A stretch of DNA of 58,048 bases from Candidatus Fusicatenibacter intestinigallinarum (GCA_019119555.1 DWWU01000020.1:1-58048); one strand, 5' to 3'. Shown: positions 7,623-16,175, counted from the first letter of the stretch. Notes: generated by a model from the sequence alone, not told the origin. Numbers and translations are program-made.

Positions 7623-9836
7623 ATGAAAGCAGAATTACTGGCGCCGGCAGGGTCTTATGAGGCACTGACGGCGGCTCTGTCAGCGGGGGCGGATGCGGTA
7701 TATCTCGGCGGCGCTGCCTTCGGTGCAAGAGCCTACGCAAAAAATCTGACACAAGAGGAGATCCTCCGGGCAATTGATTTTGTTCATCTGCACGGAAAAA
7801 AACTGTACCTGACGGTCAACACTCTGTTTAAGGAGGAAGAACTGGAGGAACAGCTGTACGGCTATCTCCTTCCATATTACCGGCAGGGGCTGGACGCGGT
7901 GATCGTTCAGGATCTCGGGGCGCTGCGGGCGATCCGCCGCTGGTTCCCGGATCTGGCTGTCCACGCCAGCACCCAGATGACAGTTACCGGCTCTGCGGCG
8001 GCGCGGATGCTGGAAAAAGAAGGGGCTGTCCGCGTAGTCCCTGCCCGTGAACTTTCCCTGGCGGAGATACAGAGAATTCACAGAACTACAGGGCTGGAGA
8101 TCGAATGCTTTGTACACGGCGCTCTGTGCTACTGTTATTCCGGGCAGTGCCTGATGTCCAGTCTGATCGGAGGACGCAGCGGGAACCGGGGACGGTGTGC
8201 GCAGCCCTGCCGCCTGCCCTACGAGGTGTATGAGAAAGGCAGGCGTCTCGGAGAACCGGGAGAGGAATATCCCTTAAGTCCGAAGGATATGTGTACGGTG
8301 GAACTGCTCCCTGAGATTCTCCGGGCAGGAGTGACCTCGCTGAAAATTGAGGGAAGGATGAAAAAGCCGGAATATACGGCGGGAGTCGTGAGTATCTACC
8401 GGAAATATCTGGATCTGTATGAGGAGAATCCGGGCAAGTACCGGGTGCTGCCGGAGGATCTGAAGAAGCTTTACGATATTTATAACAGAGACGGATTCAA
8501 CCAGAGTTACTACAAGGTGCGCAACGGCAGAGAGATGATCGCGCTGAAAAATGAAAAGCAGATCGTCGGAAGCCGGCGGGGACGCCGCAACGAGCAGCTG
8601 TTCTATGAGATTCAGAAAAATTATCTGGAGACGCAGCCAAAAGAGCCTGCCAGCGGCTGCCTGACGCTCTGCAAGGGCGCTCCGGCGGTGCTGACCGTCT
8701 ATGCGGGCGACGCCTGTGTGACAGTGGAAAAGGAAGGAATCCAGAAGGCGCAGAAGCAGCCGCTGACAGAGGAACGGGTGCGCACTCAGATGGAGAAGAC
8801 CGGAAATACACCGTTCTGGTTCGAACAGCTGGATATTTTTATGGAAGACGACGTTTTTGTTCCGATGCAGTTTCTCAGTGAACTGCGCCGGGAGGCCATG
8901 GAGCGTCTGGAGCAGGAACTTGTCCTTCCCTTCCGCAGAACGGAGCCGAAGAAAGCGCCGGCGGACAGCCGTCAGAACGGACGGAAGAAGGCAGAGGACG
9001 GCCAGGGGACGGTAAACATCCGGGTAACGGCCCTGGCGGAAACCGGAAACCAGCTGCGGGTGCTGCTGGAAACTTCCGGGATTTCCGCAGTCTATGCGGA
9101 TCTGCTCTGTTTTTCAAAGGAATATTATATGGAAGAAGCGGTCGCTGCGATTTCCCGGGCAAAGAGCCAGGGAAAGGAATTCTGGCTGGCTCTACCTCAT
9201 GCGGTGCGCGACGGTCAGCTGAATCCCTGGAGAGACCGGTTCCGTGAACTGATACAGGAAGGCCTGGACGGATTTCTGGTGCGGAACCTGGAGAGTTATG
9301 CGTTTCTGCAGGAGGCGGGGCTTGGAGGATACACAGCTGCAGATTACAGCATTTACACGATGAATCATGAGGCTCAGCGGTTCTGGGAGGAGCGGAGCAT
9401 CGTCAGAGATACGGTTCCTCTGGAACTGAACCAGTATGAGCTGGCCCGCCGGGACAACAGCTGCAGCGAAATGATCGTCTATGGGTATCTTCCGATGATG
9501 GTGTCTGCCCAGTGCGTAAAAAAGACCATGGACGGCTGCAACGGAAAAAATTCCCTGGTGATGCTCAGAGACCGTTACGGAAAAGAGTTTCCGGTAAAGT
9601 GCTGCTGTGAGTTCTGCTATAATGTGATCTATAACAGCCTTCCGCTGGGGCTTCTGAAAGAGGCGGAGACAGTGAAAAAGCTGAGCCCCTGGGGGGTTCG
9701 CCTTGCCTTTTCCATGGAAAACGCTGCCGAGACAGAGCGGATTGCAGAACAGTTTCTTCAGGCTTATCGCTATGGCAGCGTACAGGAGCCGGGGCAGGAA
9801 TACACGAAAGGCCATTTTCGGCGCAAAGTGGAATGA
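7623..9836 (+). CDS. Peptidase U32-family protein (RlhA/YhbU-like, with DUF3656-type extension)
   Basis: A 737-residue protein. The N-terminal 300 residues are a U32 domain: LLAPAGSYEAL at the start, the family signature (E..VHGALC...SG.CLMS) near residues 160-178, and further cysteines in GNRGRCAQPCR. The C-terminal half, with the cysteine cluster KCCCEFCYN near residue 660, matches the longer clostridial members carrying a DUF3656-like insert. E. coli homologues act in tRNA and 23S rRNA hydroxylation rather than as classical proteases, so an RNA-hydroxylation role is plausible. Annotation as a collagenase-like protease would be only nominal. GGAGAC lies before the ATG. The SEDS gene follows 36 bp downstream. 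Confidence 0.85.
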   Translation: MKAELLAPAGSYEALTAALSAGADAVYLGGAAFGARAYAKNLTQEEILRAIDFVHLHGKKLYLTVNTLFKEEELEEQLYGYLLPYYRQGLDAVIVQDLGALRAIRRWFPDLAVHASTQMTVTGSAAARMLEKEGAVRVVPARELSLAEIQRIHRTTGLEIECFVHGALCYCYSGQCLMSSLIGGRSGNRGRCAQPCRLPYEVYEKGRRLGEPGEEYPLSPKDMCTVELLPEILRAGVTSLKIEGRMKKPEYTAGVVSIYRKYLDLYEENPGKYRVLPEDLKKLYDIYNRDGFNQSYYKVRNGREMIALKNEKQIVGSRRGRRNEQLFYEIQKNYLETQPKEPASGCLTLCKGAPAVLTVYAGDACVTVEKEGIQKAQKQPLTEERVRTQMEKTGNTPFWFEQLDIFMEDDVFVPMQFLSELRREAMERLEQELVLPFRRTEPKKAPADSRQNGRKKAEDGQGTVNIRVTALAETGNQLRVLLETSGISAVYADLLCFSKEYYMEEAVAAISRAKSQGKEFWLALPHAVRDGQLNPWRDRFRELIQEGLDGFLVRNLESYAFLQEAGLGGYTAADYSIYTMNHEAQRFWEERSIVRDTVPLELNQYELARRDNSCSEMIVYGYLPMMVSAQCVKKTMDGCNGKNSLVMLRDRYGKEFPVKCCCEFCYNVIYNSLPLGLLKEAETVKKLSPWGVRLAFSMENAAETERIAEQFLQAYRYGSVQEPGQEYTKGHFRRKVE

Positions 9837-9872
9837 GAGAACCGCGGCAGCGGATACAGTAAGGGGAAATAT

Positions 9873-11393
9873 ATGGTTAATGTTATCGTACAGTTATCAA
9901 AATATCTGATCACACTTCTGATGGTCCTTTTTACGGTCCAGTCGTTTCTGGCGCTCCGGGAGAGGGATGAGGAAGAGAGAAGCTATATCCTCGGCAAACA
10001 GATTCTGATGATTCTGCTGATGGATTTTATCTGCTTTTTTGTCATGTACCTTCAGGAGCGGGAGTTTTATATCATCAGGATGTTTCTGTATACGCTGGCC
10101 TACCTGCTGGGGGTGCAGGCGGCTTACCGGATTCTGTTCCGGAAAGCGTCGATGATTCTTCTGAACAATATGTGCATGATGCTCTGCATCGGCCTGATCA
10201 TTCTGACGAGACTGCGTGCTTCCAGCGCTCAGACACAGTTTAAGATTATCGTTATTTCCACGGTGCTTTCGTTTATCGCCATTGTGATTATACGGAAGGT
10301 AAAGATTCTGAAAGATCTGACCTGGCTGTATGGAATTGCGGGTATCATGATGATCGGGGCCGTGCTTCTTCTGGCGGTGCGCACGGGAGGCGCCCAGCTG
10401 TCCATTCAGTTTGGCGGCGAGGACGGTTTTACGTTTCAGTTTTCCGAGTTTGTCAAGATTACGCTGGTCTTTTTCATGGCCGGCATGCTCAGGGAAGACA
10501 ATTCCTTCCGGAAGGTTGTAATTACCACGGTAGTTGCGGCGGTTCACGTGCTGATTCTGGTTGCGTCCACGGACCTGGGAACTGCGCTGGTGTACTTTGT
10601 CGCTTATGTGGTGGTGATCTATCTGGCAACCCGGAAGGCCGTGTATCCGCTGCTGGGGCTTGGAGGTATGGCCATCGCCTGTGTGGCGGCGTACTTCCTT
10701 TTCTCTCATGTGCGCACCAGGGTTCTGGTGTGGAGAGACCCGTTTCAGAATTACGACGCGGGATATCAGGTGATCCAGGCGCTGTTCGGCCTTGCATCCG
10801 GTGGCTGGTTCGGAACCGGTCTGTTTGAGGGATCGCCCACGAGCATTCCTGTGGCGACGAAGGACGCGACGTTCTGCGCGATCTGCGAAGAGATGGGGCT
10901 TATTTTCGGAATCTGCCTGATTCTTCTGTGCATGTCTACGTTCCTTCTGATCGTCAATATCTCAATGAAGATGAACAAACGTTTTTATAAGCTGATTGCC
11001 ATGGGGCTTGGTTCCGAGTATGCGATTCAGGTATTCCTGACCATCGGCGGAATCACAAAATTTATCCCTCTGACAGGCATCACGCTGCCGCTTGTCAGCT
11101 ACGGCGGAAGCTCGATTCTGTGTACTATATTAATGCTCTCGATTATTCAGGGTCTGTATATCTTAAGGGAAGACGAAGGTGAAGCACTTGCAAAAAGAAA
11201 CAAACAAAAACAGAAAAAATCAAAAGCAGCCTCCAAAAACGCCGGTACAGGAGCGGAAAAGCGGAAGAACGGGGACGTTGGCAGGAAAAAGCCGAAGCCA
11301 GCAGCCCAGGGGAAACGGGGAGCAGACCTCCCGGAAGAAGACGACCTCGGACGCAGAATCGAGGAGCAGACAGAAAAAAGCCTCCGATGGTAA
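9873..11393 (+). CDS. SEDS-family peptidoglycan glycosyltransferase (FtsW/RodA/SpoVE type)
   Basis: A 506-residue polytopic protein with about ten membrane segments. The SEDS signature GITLPLVSYGGSS lies near residue 408 and the loop with DLGTALVYF near 230. SEDS proteins polymerise lipid II and work with a class B PBP, which here is the next gene. The last 80 residues are a cytoplasmic Lys/Arg-rich tail, unusual in length, and it is encoded by the same DNA as the start of the PBP in another frame. Whether the pair serves elongation (RodA), division (FtsW) or spore cortex (SpoVE) cannot be decided from sequence. The region from 430 to 506 looks disordered. Confidence 0.88.
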   Translation: MVNVIVQLSKYLITLLMVLFTVQSFLALRERDEEERSYILGKQILMILLMDFICFFVMYLQEREFYIIRMFLYTLAYLLGVQAAYRILFRKASMILLNNMCMMLCIGLIILTRLRASSAQTQFKIIVISTVLSFIAIVIIRKVKILKDLTWLYGIAGIMMIGAVLLLAVRTGGAQLSIQFGGEDGFTFQFSEFVKITLVFFMAGMLREDNSFRKVVITTVVAAVHVLILVASTDLGTALVYFVAYVVVIYLATRKAVYPLLGLGGMAIACVAAYFLFSHVRTRVLVWRDPFQNYDAGYQVIQALFGLASGGWFGTGLFEGSPTSIPVATKDATFCAICEEMGLIFGICLILLCMSTFLLIVNISMKMNKRFYKLIAMGLGSEYAIQVFLTIGGITKFIPLTGITLPLVSYGGSSILCTILMLSIIQGLYILREDEGEALAKRNKQKQKKSKAASKNAGTGAEKRKNGDVGRKKPKPAAQGKRGADLPEEDDLGRRIEEQTEKSLRW

Positions 11394-12795
11394 TCTGGGG
11401 CGGCCCTATTTTATCGTCTCGTTTCTGTTTATCGGAATCTTTCTGTCGCTGATCGGGTATCTGGTCTATTTTAACGTGACCCAGAGGGAGACTTATCTGA
11501 GCGATTCCCATAATACGCGTCAGAAAGATTATGCGGAAAAAGTGGTTCGGGGAAGTATTCTTTCTTCAGACGGCGTGACTCTTGCCCGCACGGATGTGGA
11601 CGAAGAAGGCAATGAGACAAGAGTGTATCCCTATGAAAATATGTTTGCCCATGTGGTCGGCTATCTGAGCAAGGGTAGCAGCGGGCTGGAAGCTTCGGAG
11701 AACTATCAGCTGCTGGAATCCCACGCGAATCCTCTGGAGAAACTTCGCAATGAGTTCAGGGATGAGAAGAACATGGGCGACAATGTGATTACCACGCTCA
11801 ATTCCCATATGCAGCAGATCGCTTACGACGCGCTGGGGGACAACAGGGGAGCGGTCATCGCGCTGGAGCCGGATACGGGGAAAGTGCTGGTCAGCGTCAG
11901 CAAGCCGTCTTTTAATCCGAATACCATCGACGAGAACTGGGACAGCCTGATTGCCGACGATGAGAGTGGAGTCTTTCTCAATCGCGGCCTGCAGGGACAG
12001 TATCCTCCCGGTTCCACGTTCAAAATTGTCACGGCGCTGGCTTATCTCAGACAGAATCAGACCGTGGACGGATTTTCCTTCGACTGCGTCAGCGAGGTGA
12101 CAAACGGCGGATATACCATCCACTGCGCCGGAAATGAGGTGCATGGACAGGAGGATTTCTACAGCGCGTTTGCGAATTCCTGCAACAGTGCCTTTGCAAC
12201 CATCGGTCTGTCGCTGGATAAGGGTTCTTTCCAGTCTCTGGCGGATACCCTGTATCTGAATACCAGGCTTGATCTGGAGCTTCCCACGAGCCGTTCTTCT
12301 TTCTCGGTGGACAGTTCCACTGCGGACGCACTCATGATGCAGACCGCCATCGGACAGGGAAATACCCTGGTAACGCCGCTGGAGATGGCTCTGATTGCAT
12401 CGGCTGTAGCCAATGACGGCGTGATGATGAAACCGTATTTTGTGGATCGTGTGGAAGCCTATGACGGCACGGAAGTCTCTCAGAACAGTCCGGAGAAACT
12501 GGCGGAGGTTATGAGCAGCTCAGAGGCGGACAAGCTGACAGAGCTGATGACCGGCGTTGTGGAAAACGGTACGGCACGTTCTCTCAATGATCTGGGATAT
12601 AACATTGCAGGCAAGACGGGATCGGCGGAACATGGCGATATGACGGAGGACACCCACTCCTGGTTTGTCGGGTTCTCCAATGCGGAGGATCCTGATCTGG
12701 TGGTTGCGGTCATCGCAGAGAGCGCCGGCAGCGGCAGCTCGGTGGCGGTTCCGATCGCACGTCAGGTATTTCAGGCATATTACGGAGATCTGTAA
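11179..12795 (+). CDS. Class B penicillin-binding protein (transpeptidase)
   Basis: A 538-residue protein. It has a long basic cytoplasmic tail (1-75), one membrane segment (about 76-98, starting PYFIVSFLF) and a C-terminal transpeptidase domain. The catalytic motifs are SxxK in PPGSTFKIV (about residue 277), SxN in SCNSAFA (about 335) and KTG in AGKTGSAE (about 477). Start chosen: GTG at 11179, preceded by AAGGGA with 8-base spacing and lying 215 bp inside the SEDS gene. No ATG lies upstream of the membrane segment; a TTG at 11278 is a less likely alternative. It cross-links peptidoglycan made by its SEDS partner. It is the short PbpA type without a large pedestal domain. Confidence 0.88.
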   Translation: MKHLQKETNKNRKNQKQPPKTPVQERKSGRTGTLAGKSRSQQPRGNGEQTSRKKTTSDAESRSRQKKASDGNLGRPYFIVSFLFIGIFLSLIGYLVYFNVTQRETYLSDSHNTRQKDYAEKVVRGSILSSDGVTLARTDVDEEGNETRVYPYENMFAHVVGYLSKGSSGLEASENYQLLESHANPLEKLRNEFRDEKNMGDNVITTLNSHMQQIAYDALGDNRGAVIALEPDTGKVLVSVSKPSFNPNTIDENWDSLIADDESGVFLNRGLQGQYPPGSTFKIVTALAYLRQNQTVDGFSFDCVSEVTNGGYTIHCAGNEVHGQEDFYSAFANSCNSAFATIGLSLDKGSFQSLADTLYLNTRLDLELPTSRSSFSVDSSTADALMMQTAIGQGNTLVTPLEMALIASAVANDGVMMKPYFVDRVEAYDGTEVSQNSPEKLAEVMSSSEADKLTELMTGVVENGTARSLNDLGYNIAGKTGSAEHGDMTEDTHSWFVGFSNAEDPDLVVAVIAESAGSGSSVAVPIARQVFQAYYGDL

Positions 12796-12866
12796 CTGTG
12801 TCAGCGGGGATTTCAGGTTGCGCGCGGACAGAAAATGGCGTATACTTTGACTCAGGAGGACGCAAG

Positions 12867-13313
12867 ATGATAGAAGCAGTAAGCTGTGGCGGAGTTGTCA
12901 TTTACCGTGGGAAAATTCTGACACTGTATAAAAATTATAAAAACAGATATACATGCTGGGTTCTCCCGAAGGGTACCGTCGAGGAAGGGGAAACCTACAG
13001 GGAGACAGCCATCCGGGAGGTATACGAGGAGGCCGGCGTACTTGCATCTGCAGTGAAATATATAGGAAAAAGCCAGTACAGCTTCCGGATCCCCGAAGGC
13101 AGCGTCCATAAAGAGGTACACTGGTATCTGATGTGTTCGCAGAGTTTTCACAGCAGACCTCAGGGAGAAGAGTATTTTGTGGACTCCGGCTATTACAAAT
13201 TTCATGAAGCGTATCACCTGCTGAAATTTTCCAATGAAAAGCAGATTCTGGAACATGCATATGAGGAATACCTGGAGCTGAAAAAGGCAAATCTCTGGGA
13301 AAAACGAAACTGA
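12867..13313 (+). CDS. Nudix hydrolase
   Basis: A 148-residue protein with a complete Nudix box, G-x5-E-x7-REVYEEAG (GTVEEGE, then REVYEEAGV), at about residues 36-58. The Glu residues bind the catalytic metal. The preceding SCGGVVIY strand and the LPKG motif fit the diadenosine-polyphosphate and NTP-pyrophosphatase branch, but the substrate cannot be set. The ATG at 12867 has AGGAGG at 12854-12859, whereas a longer frame opening at 12798 has no ribosome binding site. A small hypothetical gene follows. Confidence 0.9.
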   Translation: MIEAVSCGGVVIYRGKILTLYKNYKNRYTCWVLPKGTVEEGETYRETAIREVYEEAGVLASAVKYIGKSQYSFRIPEGSVHKEVHWYLMCSQSFHSRPQGEEYFVDSGYYKFHEAYHLLKFSNEKQILEHAYEEYLELKKANLWEKRN

Positions 13314-13355
13314 AATCGCTTTGCAATGGCTGATATTGCTGAAGGATGGGAATTC

Positions 13356-13718
13356 ATGCTGAGATGGTATAAAAATCTGTACCTGGGAAATACTGTGAAA
13401 GGACAGGAAAAAAAGCTGATGAGAAAGCTGGAGAAGGGGAAACCGACGCCGGGGATCTGGCTTGTGACGATTGCCTCCAACGAGGAAAACAATCTGGATC
13501 TGATACCGGCGGAACTTCTTCTCCAGAGATCCCTGAGGGTTCAGTGCCCTATGATCGTCGGGATGGGGTTTACCCGCATAGAGGCCATGGGGATTCTGCT
13601 TGAAATCGTACAGGAGGTTTATCGGGAGACACAGGATATGAATATCAGAGCCTGGCTGCTTGAAGGTTCTTCGGAATGTAAGTTTCAGACGCGCCCGGAG
13701 GCAGACGGAGGGACGTAA
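13356..13718 (+). CDS. Conserved hypothetical protein, 120 aa
   Basis: I do not recognise a named family. The protein has a basic N-terminus (LRWYKNLYLG), a stretch reminiscent of a small alpha/beta domain (PGIWLVTIASNEENNLDLIPAELLLQ is split here only for description), and a segment with GMGFTRIEAMGILLEIVQEVY that is probably helical. The start at 13356 is supported by GAAGGATGGG just upstream; an in-frame ATG at 13326 lacks one. It sits 42 bp behind the Nudix gene and may be co-transcribed with it. No signal peptide or membrane segment is apparent. Confidence 0.6.
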   Translation: MLRWYKNLYLGNTVKGQEKKLMRKLEKGKPTPGIWLVTIASNEENNLDLIPAELLLQRSLRVQCPMIVGMGFTRIEAMGILLEIVQEVYRETQDMNIRAWLLEGSSECKFQTRPEADGGT

Positions 13719-13726
13719 AACGTGCG

Positions 13727-13772
13727 TTTATGCGGTCTGTGCAGAAAATGCAGAGACCGGGATGAACGGTTA
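13727..13772 (+). repeat. Partial composite palindromic element upstream of the DUF2953 gene
   Basis: The hairpin GGTCTGTGCA / TGCAGAGACC is followed by ATGAACGGTTAG, the decayed right end of the composite element. It ends only about 12 bases before the DUF2953 start codon, so its hairpin lies in the leader. Confidence 0.7.
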
Positions 13773-13783
13773 GGGAGTTGCAA

Positions 13784-14848
13784 ATGGTACATATTTTATT
13801 GACAATTTTGAAAATAACGGGGATTGTACTGCTGGCGCTTCTTGTGCTTCTGCTCCTGCTGCTGGCCTCCATCCTGTTTGCCCCCGTCCGTTACAGCGGG
13901 CGGATCCGGAAACAGGAAAAAGGCTTTGAGAAAATGGAAATCAGAGGAAGGGTTTCCTGGCTGCTCCGGGCGGTATCGCTGAGCGGTGTATATGAAAACG
14001 GGCAGTTCTGCGGAAGTCTGCGGATCTTTGGAATATCCGTCCGCACCTTCGGGCAGGCGGAGCGGAAAGCTGCCTCCGGAGTGGACGGCGGCAGGACGCC
14101 GGAAGTGAAGGACAGCGAGAGATCGGAAGCTGCCGGCAGGATGTCGCCGGAAGAGAAAAGCAGCAGGCAATCCGAAGGAACCGACAGGACGCCGCCGGAA
14201 GAGGAAGGCGAAAAGGCATCCGAAGGGGCTGACAGAATACCGGAAGCGAAAGACAGCAAGGTATCGGAAGCAGCCGAACGTTTCTCTGATATATCATCCG
14301 ATCAACCGTCTGCCGGGACCGGAGAGCTTCCCTGGGAGAAGGCGGTTCGCTTTCTTGAAGGAATTGCAAAGGGAACAGGGGCGTTCTTTCGTTTTCTTTT
14401 CCGATTGATCGGAAAGATATTCGGAATTCCCCGGCGCGCGGCAAAGGCGGCGGAACGTCTGAGAAAAAAACTTCGGAAGCTGAAAGTTTCCTGCACGCAG
14501 TGGAAACGCTTCCTGACGTCGGAGCGGTTTCGGGAAGGTATGAAGCTGCTGCTGGAAGAAACCGGCAGGATATTAAGGGAGATTCGTCCCAGAAAGATAA
14601 AGGGAGACCTTGTTTTCGGCTTTGACGATCCGGCGCTGACCGGACAGGTTCTGGGAGCGGTCAGCCTTTTTCCGGCGGCGTTTGCCGGAGAGTTCCGGGT
14701 GACTCCCGTGTTTGAACAGGAGATTCTGAGGATGAATCTGGATCTTGCCGGGAGGATTTATGGGATCACGCTGGTTCGGGTATTCTGGCGCCTGTTCCGT
14801 GACCGGAATATCAGATTTATATACAGAAAACTTGCCGCTGCGAAGTGA
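13784..14848 (+). CDS. DUF2953 membrane-anchored protein (YtfI-like, sporulation-linked context)
   Basis: A 354-residue protein. An N-terminal membrane segment (about 5-35, leucine-rich) is followed by LFAPVRYSG, the usual DUF2953 opening. Residues 90-185 are a charged, low-complexity linker made of degenerate repeats (PEEKSSRQSEGTDRTPPEEE and relatives). The C-terminal 90 residues carry the DUF2953 core (KGDLVFGFDDPALTGQVLG). B. subtilis ytfI and ytfJ are neighbours in the same order, and here gerW (ytfJ) follows at 67 bp, so a role with GerW in spore germination is a fair inference. The ATG at 13784 is preferred over TTG at 13778 because of the TAGGGAG spacing. Confidence 0.8.
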   Translation: MVHILLTILKITGIVLLALLVLLLLLLASILFAPVRYSGRIRKQEKGFEKMEIRGRVSWLLRAVSLSGVYENGQFCGSLRIFGISVRTFGQAERKAASGVDGGRTPEVKDSERSEAAGRMSPEEKSSRQSEGTDRTPPEEEGEKASEGADRIPEAKDSKVSEAAERFSDISSDQPSAGTGELPWEKAVRFLEGIAKGTGAFFRFLFRLIGKIFGIPRRAAKAAERLRKKLRKLKVSCTQWKRFLTSERFREGMKLLLEETGRILREIRPRKIKGDLVFGFDDPALTGQVLGAVSLFPAAFAGEFRVTPVFEQEILRMNLDLAGRIYGITLVRVFWRLFRDRNIRFIYRKLAAAK

Positions 14849-14915
14849 CAGTCCGGCAGAACCCAATGGAAAAATACCCTGATGACGCGGCAGGCGCGTC
14901 GGGAAGGAGGAAAAG

Positions 14916-15323
14916 ATGGCAGAAAAAGACAACAGTTTCCAGGCAACCGTGGAGGCACTCTTCAAGGGCATGGACAGTTTTATTACGACGAAGACGGTTG
15001 TGGGAGAGGCAATTCATATCAACGATACGATTCTTCTTCCGCTGGTTGACGTATCTTTCGGCGTTGCGGCGGGCGCTTTTCAGGAGAATGCCAAGAGCAA
15101 CGGCGGAGGCGGAATGGGAGGAAAGATCTCTCCCAGCGCGGTTCTCGTAATCAACAAGAACGGAACCCGCCTTGTCAATATCAAAAATCAGGATGCGGTG
15201 TCCAAGGTGATCGACATGGCTCCGGATCTTATCAGCCGCTTTACACAGAAGGGCGGAGAAAATGAGTATACCGCGGAGGAAGTCGAGCATATATTAAAGC
15301 AAGAGGAAAATCAGAAGGAGTAG
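14916..15323 (+). CDS. gerW: GerW family sporulation protein (YtfJ)
   Basis: A 135-residue protein matching the GerW/YtfJ family: an N-terminal helix (TVEALFKGMDSFI), a central strand region around VVGEAIHINDTILLPLV, a glycine-rich loop (NGGGGMGGKISP) and PSAVLVINKNG. In B. subtilis YtfJ/GerW is a forespore protein needed for normal germination. AAGGAGG precedes the ATG. It follows the DUF2953 gene and is followed after 4 bp by a 45-codon membrane ORF, so the three probably form one sporulation operon. Confidence 0.92.
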   Translation: MAEKDNSFQATVEALFKGMDSFITTKTVVGEAIHINDTILLPLVDVSFGVAAGAFQENAKSNGGGGMGGKISPSAVLVINKNGTRLVNIKNQDAVSKVIDMAPDLISRFTQKGGENEYTAEEVEHILKQEENQKE

Positions 15324-15327
15324 ACAT

Positions 15328-15465
15328 GTGTGTCGGATTCTTGGCTTTCTGCTGTTCTGGATCGGCATCGGCATTCTGATCGGTATGCTGCTTCCGAATC
15401 CGTTTCTCTGCGTGCTGGCTGCAGCGGTGCTGCTCCTTTTGGGGTACAATCTTTTCTGCAGTTAA
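15328..15465 (+). CDS. Small hydrophobic membrane protein, 45 aa
   Basis: A GTG-initiated 45-codon frame four bases after the gerW stop, with AAGGAG at 15315-15320 giving ideal spacing. The product is almost all membrane: two hydrophobic stretches (ILGFLLFWIGIGILIGMLL and LCVLAAAVLLLLGYNLF) separated by a Pro-Asn-Pro turn. It resembles small two-helix proteins found behind sporulation genes in Clostridia; I know no function. Tight coupling to gerW argues that it is real. Confidence 0.65.
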   Translation: MCRILGFLLFWIGIGILIGMLLPNPFLCVLAAAVLLLLGYNLFCS

Positions 15466-15567
15466 CATATTATTCAAGAATCTTTAAGAAAAAGTGACAG
15501 ATTTTTTTAATATATCTCTGCTATAGTAAAACCATAGCAAAAGGGTATTAGACTAACATGTCCGCAA

Positions 15568-15607
15568 AAAAGCCGTCGTGCAGCTGCAGAAAGCGCCGAC
15601 GGCTTTT
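15568..15607 (+). terminator. Terminator of the DUF2953-gerW operon
   Basis: AAAAGCCGTCG (15568-15578) pairs with CGACGGCTTTT (15597-15607): an 11-bp stem that contains both the A-tract and the T-tract. Confidence 0.75.
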
Positions 15608-15632
15608 CTGATGGTTTCTTTGCGCGGATACC

Positions 15633-15660
15633 GTGACGGTCCGGCTGGCCGAACTGTCAC
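15633..15660 (+). repeat. 28-nt palindromic repeat, GTGAC/GTCAC variant
   Basis: The arms start GTGACGGTCCGG and end CCGAACTGTCAC. Relative to the GTAAC/GTTAC consensus, the third base pair has changed from A:T to G:C on both sides, a compensatory change. Confidence 0.7.
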
Positions 15661-15873
15661 AGAAACTCCGGCGCCGGGCGTGATCGCATCATCAAGAACA
15701 AAGAGTTCCGCTCGCGGAACTCTCGCGCCGAGCGCGGTCGCTTTAGCGACAGATTTCTGCTTCGCGCGAGTGCGCATCCCGCGGAGTGTTTTTATATAAC
15801 AGGGAACGCAGTTTTCTGTTATATAAAAAAGACTGCCGCCCGCCAATTCCCATTGACGACGCGTCAGTCTTCT
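15661..15873. repeat. Palindrome-rich intergenic block ending in bidirectional terminators
   Basis: No gene is supported here; a 73-codon frame across 15578-15799 is accounted for by palindromes. AGTTCCGC/GCGGAACT and GGTCGC/GCGACA form small hairpins near 15706-15752. TTTTTATATAACAG (15789-15802) pairs perfectly with CTGTTATATAAAAA (15816-15829). Reading the minus strand, AAGACTG pairs with CAGTCTT across 15829-15873 and runs into T residues, which fits as the rpmB terminator. Confidence 0.6.
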
Positions 15874-15894
15874 TTCTGTAAAACATTCTGAATT

Positions 15895-16080
15895 TTATGC
15901 ACGCTCTACTTTACCGGATCTCAGGCAGGAAGTACATACGTACATTTTCTGCGGTACACCGTTTACCTTAACTTTTACCGATTTTACGTTAGATTTCCAC
16001 ATTTTGTTGGTTCTTCTATGTGAATGACTTACGTTGTTTCCGAAATGAGCGCCTTTTTCACAAATTGCACACTTTGCCAT
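15895..16080 (-). CDS. rpmB: 50S ribosomal protein L28
   Basis: 61 residues, the expected size. It begins AKCAICEKGAHFGNNVSHSH and has a second CTSC near residue 49, so this is the zinc-binding (C+) form with two CxxC pairs. It is a structural protein of the large subunit. AAGGAGG lies upstream of the ATG on the minus strand. The divergent arrangement with asp23-fakA is conserved in Firmicutes. Confidence 0.97.
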   Translation of the reverse strand: MAKCAICEKGAHFGNNVSHSHRRTNKMWKSNVKSVKVKVNGVPQKMYVCTSCLRSGKVERA

Positions 16081-16108
16081 GATTGCACCTCCTTGACATA
16101 CGTTCTAA

Positions 16109-16132
16109 AGCCTGATATTGTTAATCCAGGCT
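16109..16132 (-). promoter_or_regulatory. Hairpin in the rpmB leader
   Basis: AGCCTG and CAGGCT pair across a 12-base loop in the 5' untranslated region of rpmB, just upstream of its ribosome binding site. It could be an autoregulatory site or simply structure; no known leader motif was recognised. Confidence 0.4.
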
Positions 16133-16146
16133 CACAACATAAGTTA

Positions 16147-16175
16147 TTCTAACAGATACAGTCATTTTTTGCAAG
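16147..16175 (-). promoter_or_regulatory. Promoter of rpmB
   Basis: On the minus strand TTGCAA (16175-16170) is followed after 17 bases by TAGAAT (16152-16147) with an extended -10 TGT just before it. Confidence 0.65.

Noticed and set aside
15578-15799. A 73-codon plus-strand frame and a 97-codon minus-strand frame
   Set aside because: Both run through stacked hairpins and terminators and have no Shine-Dalgarno or protein-like composition.
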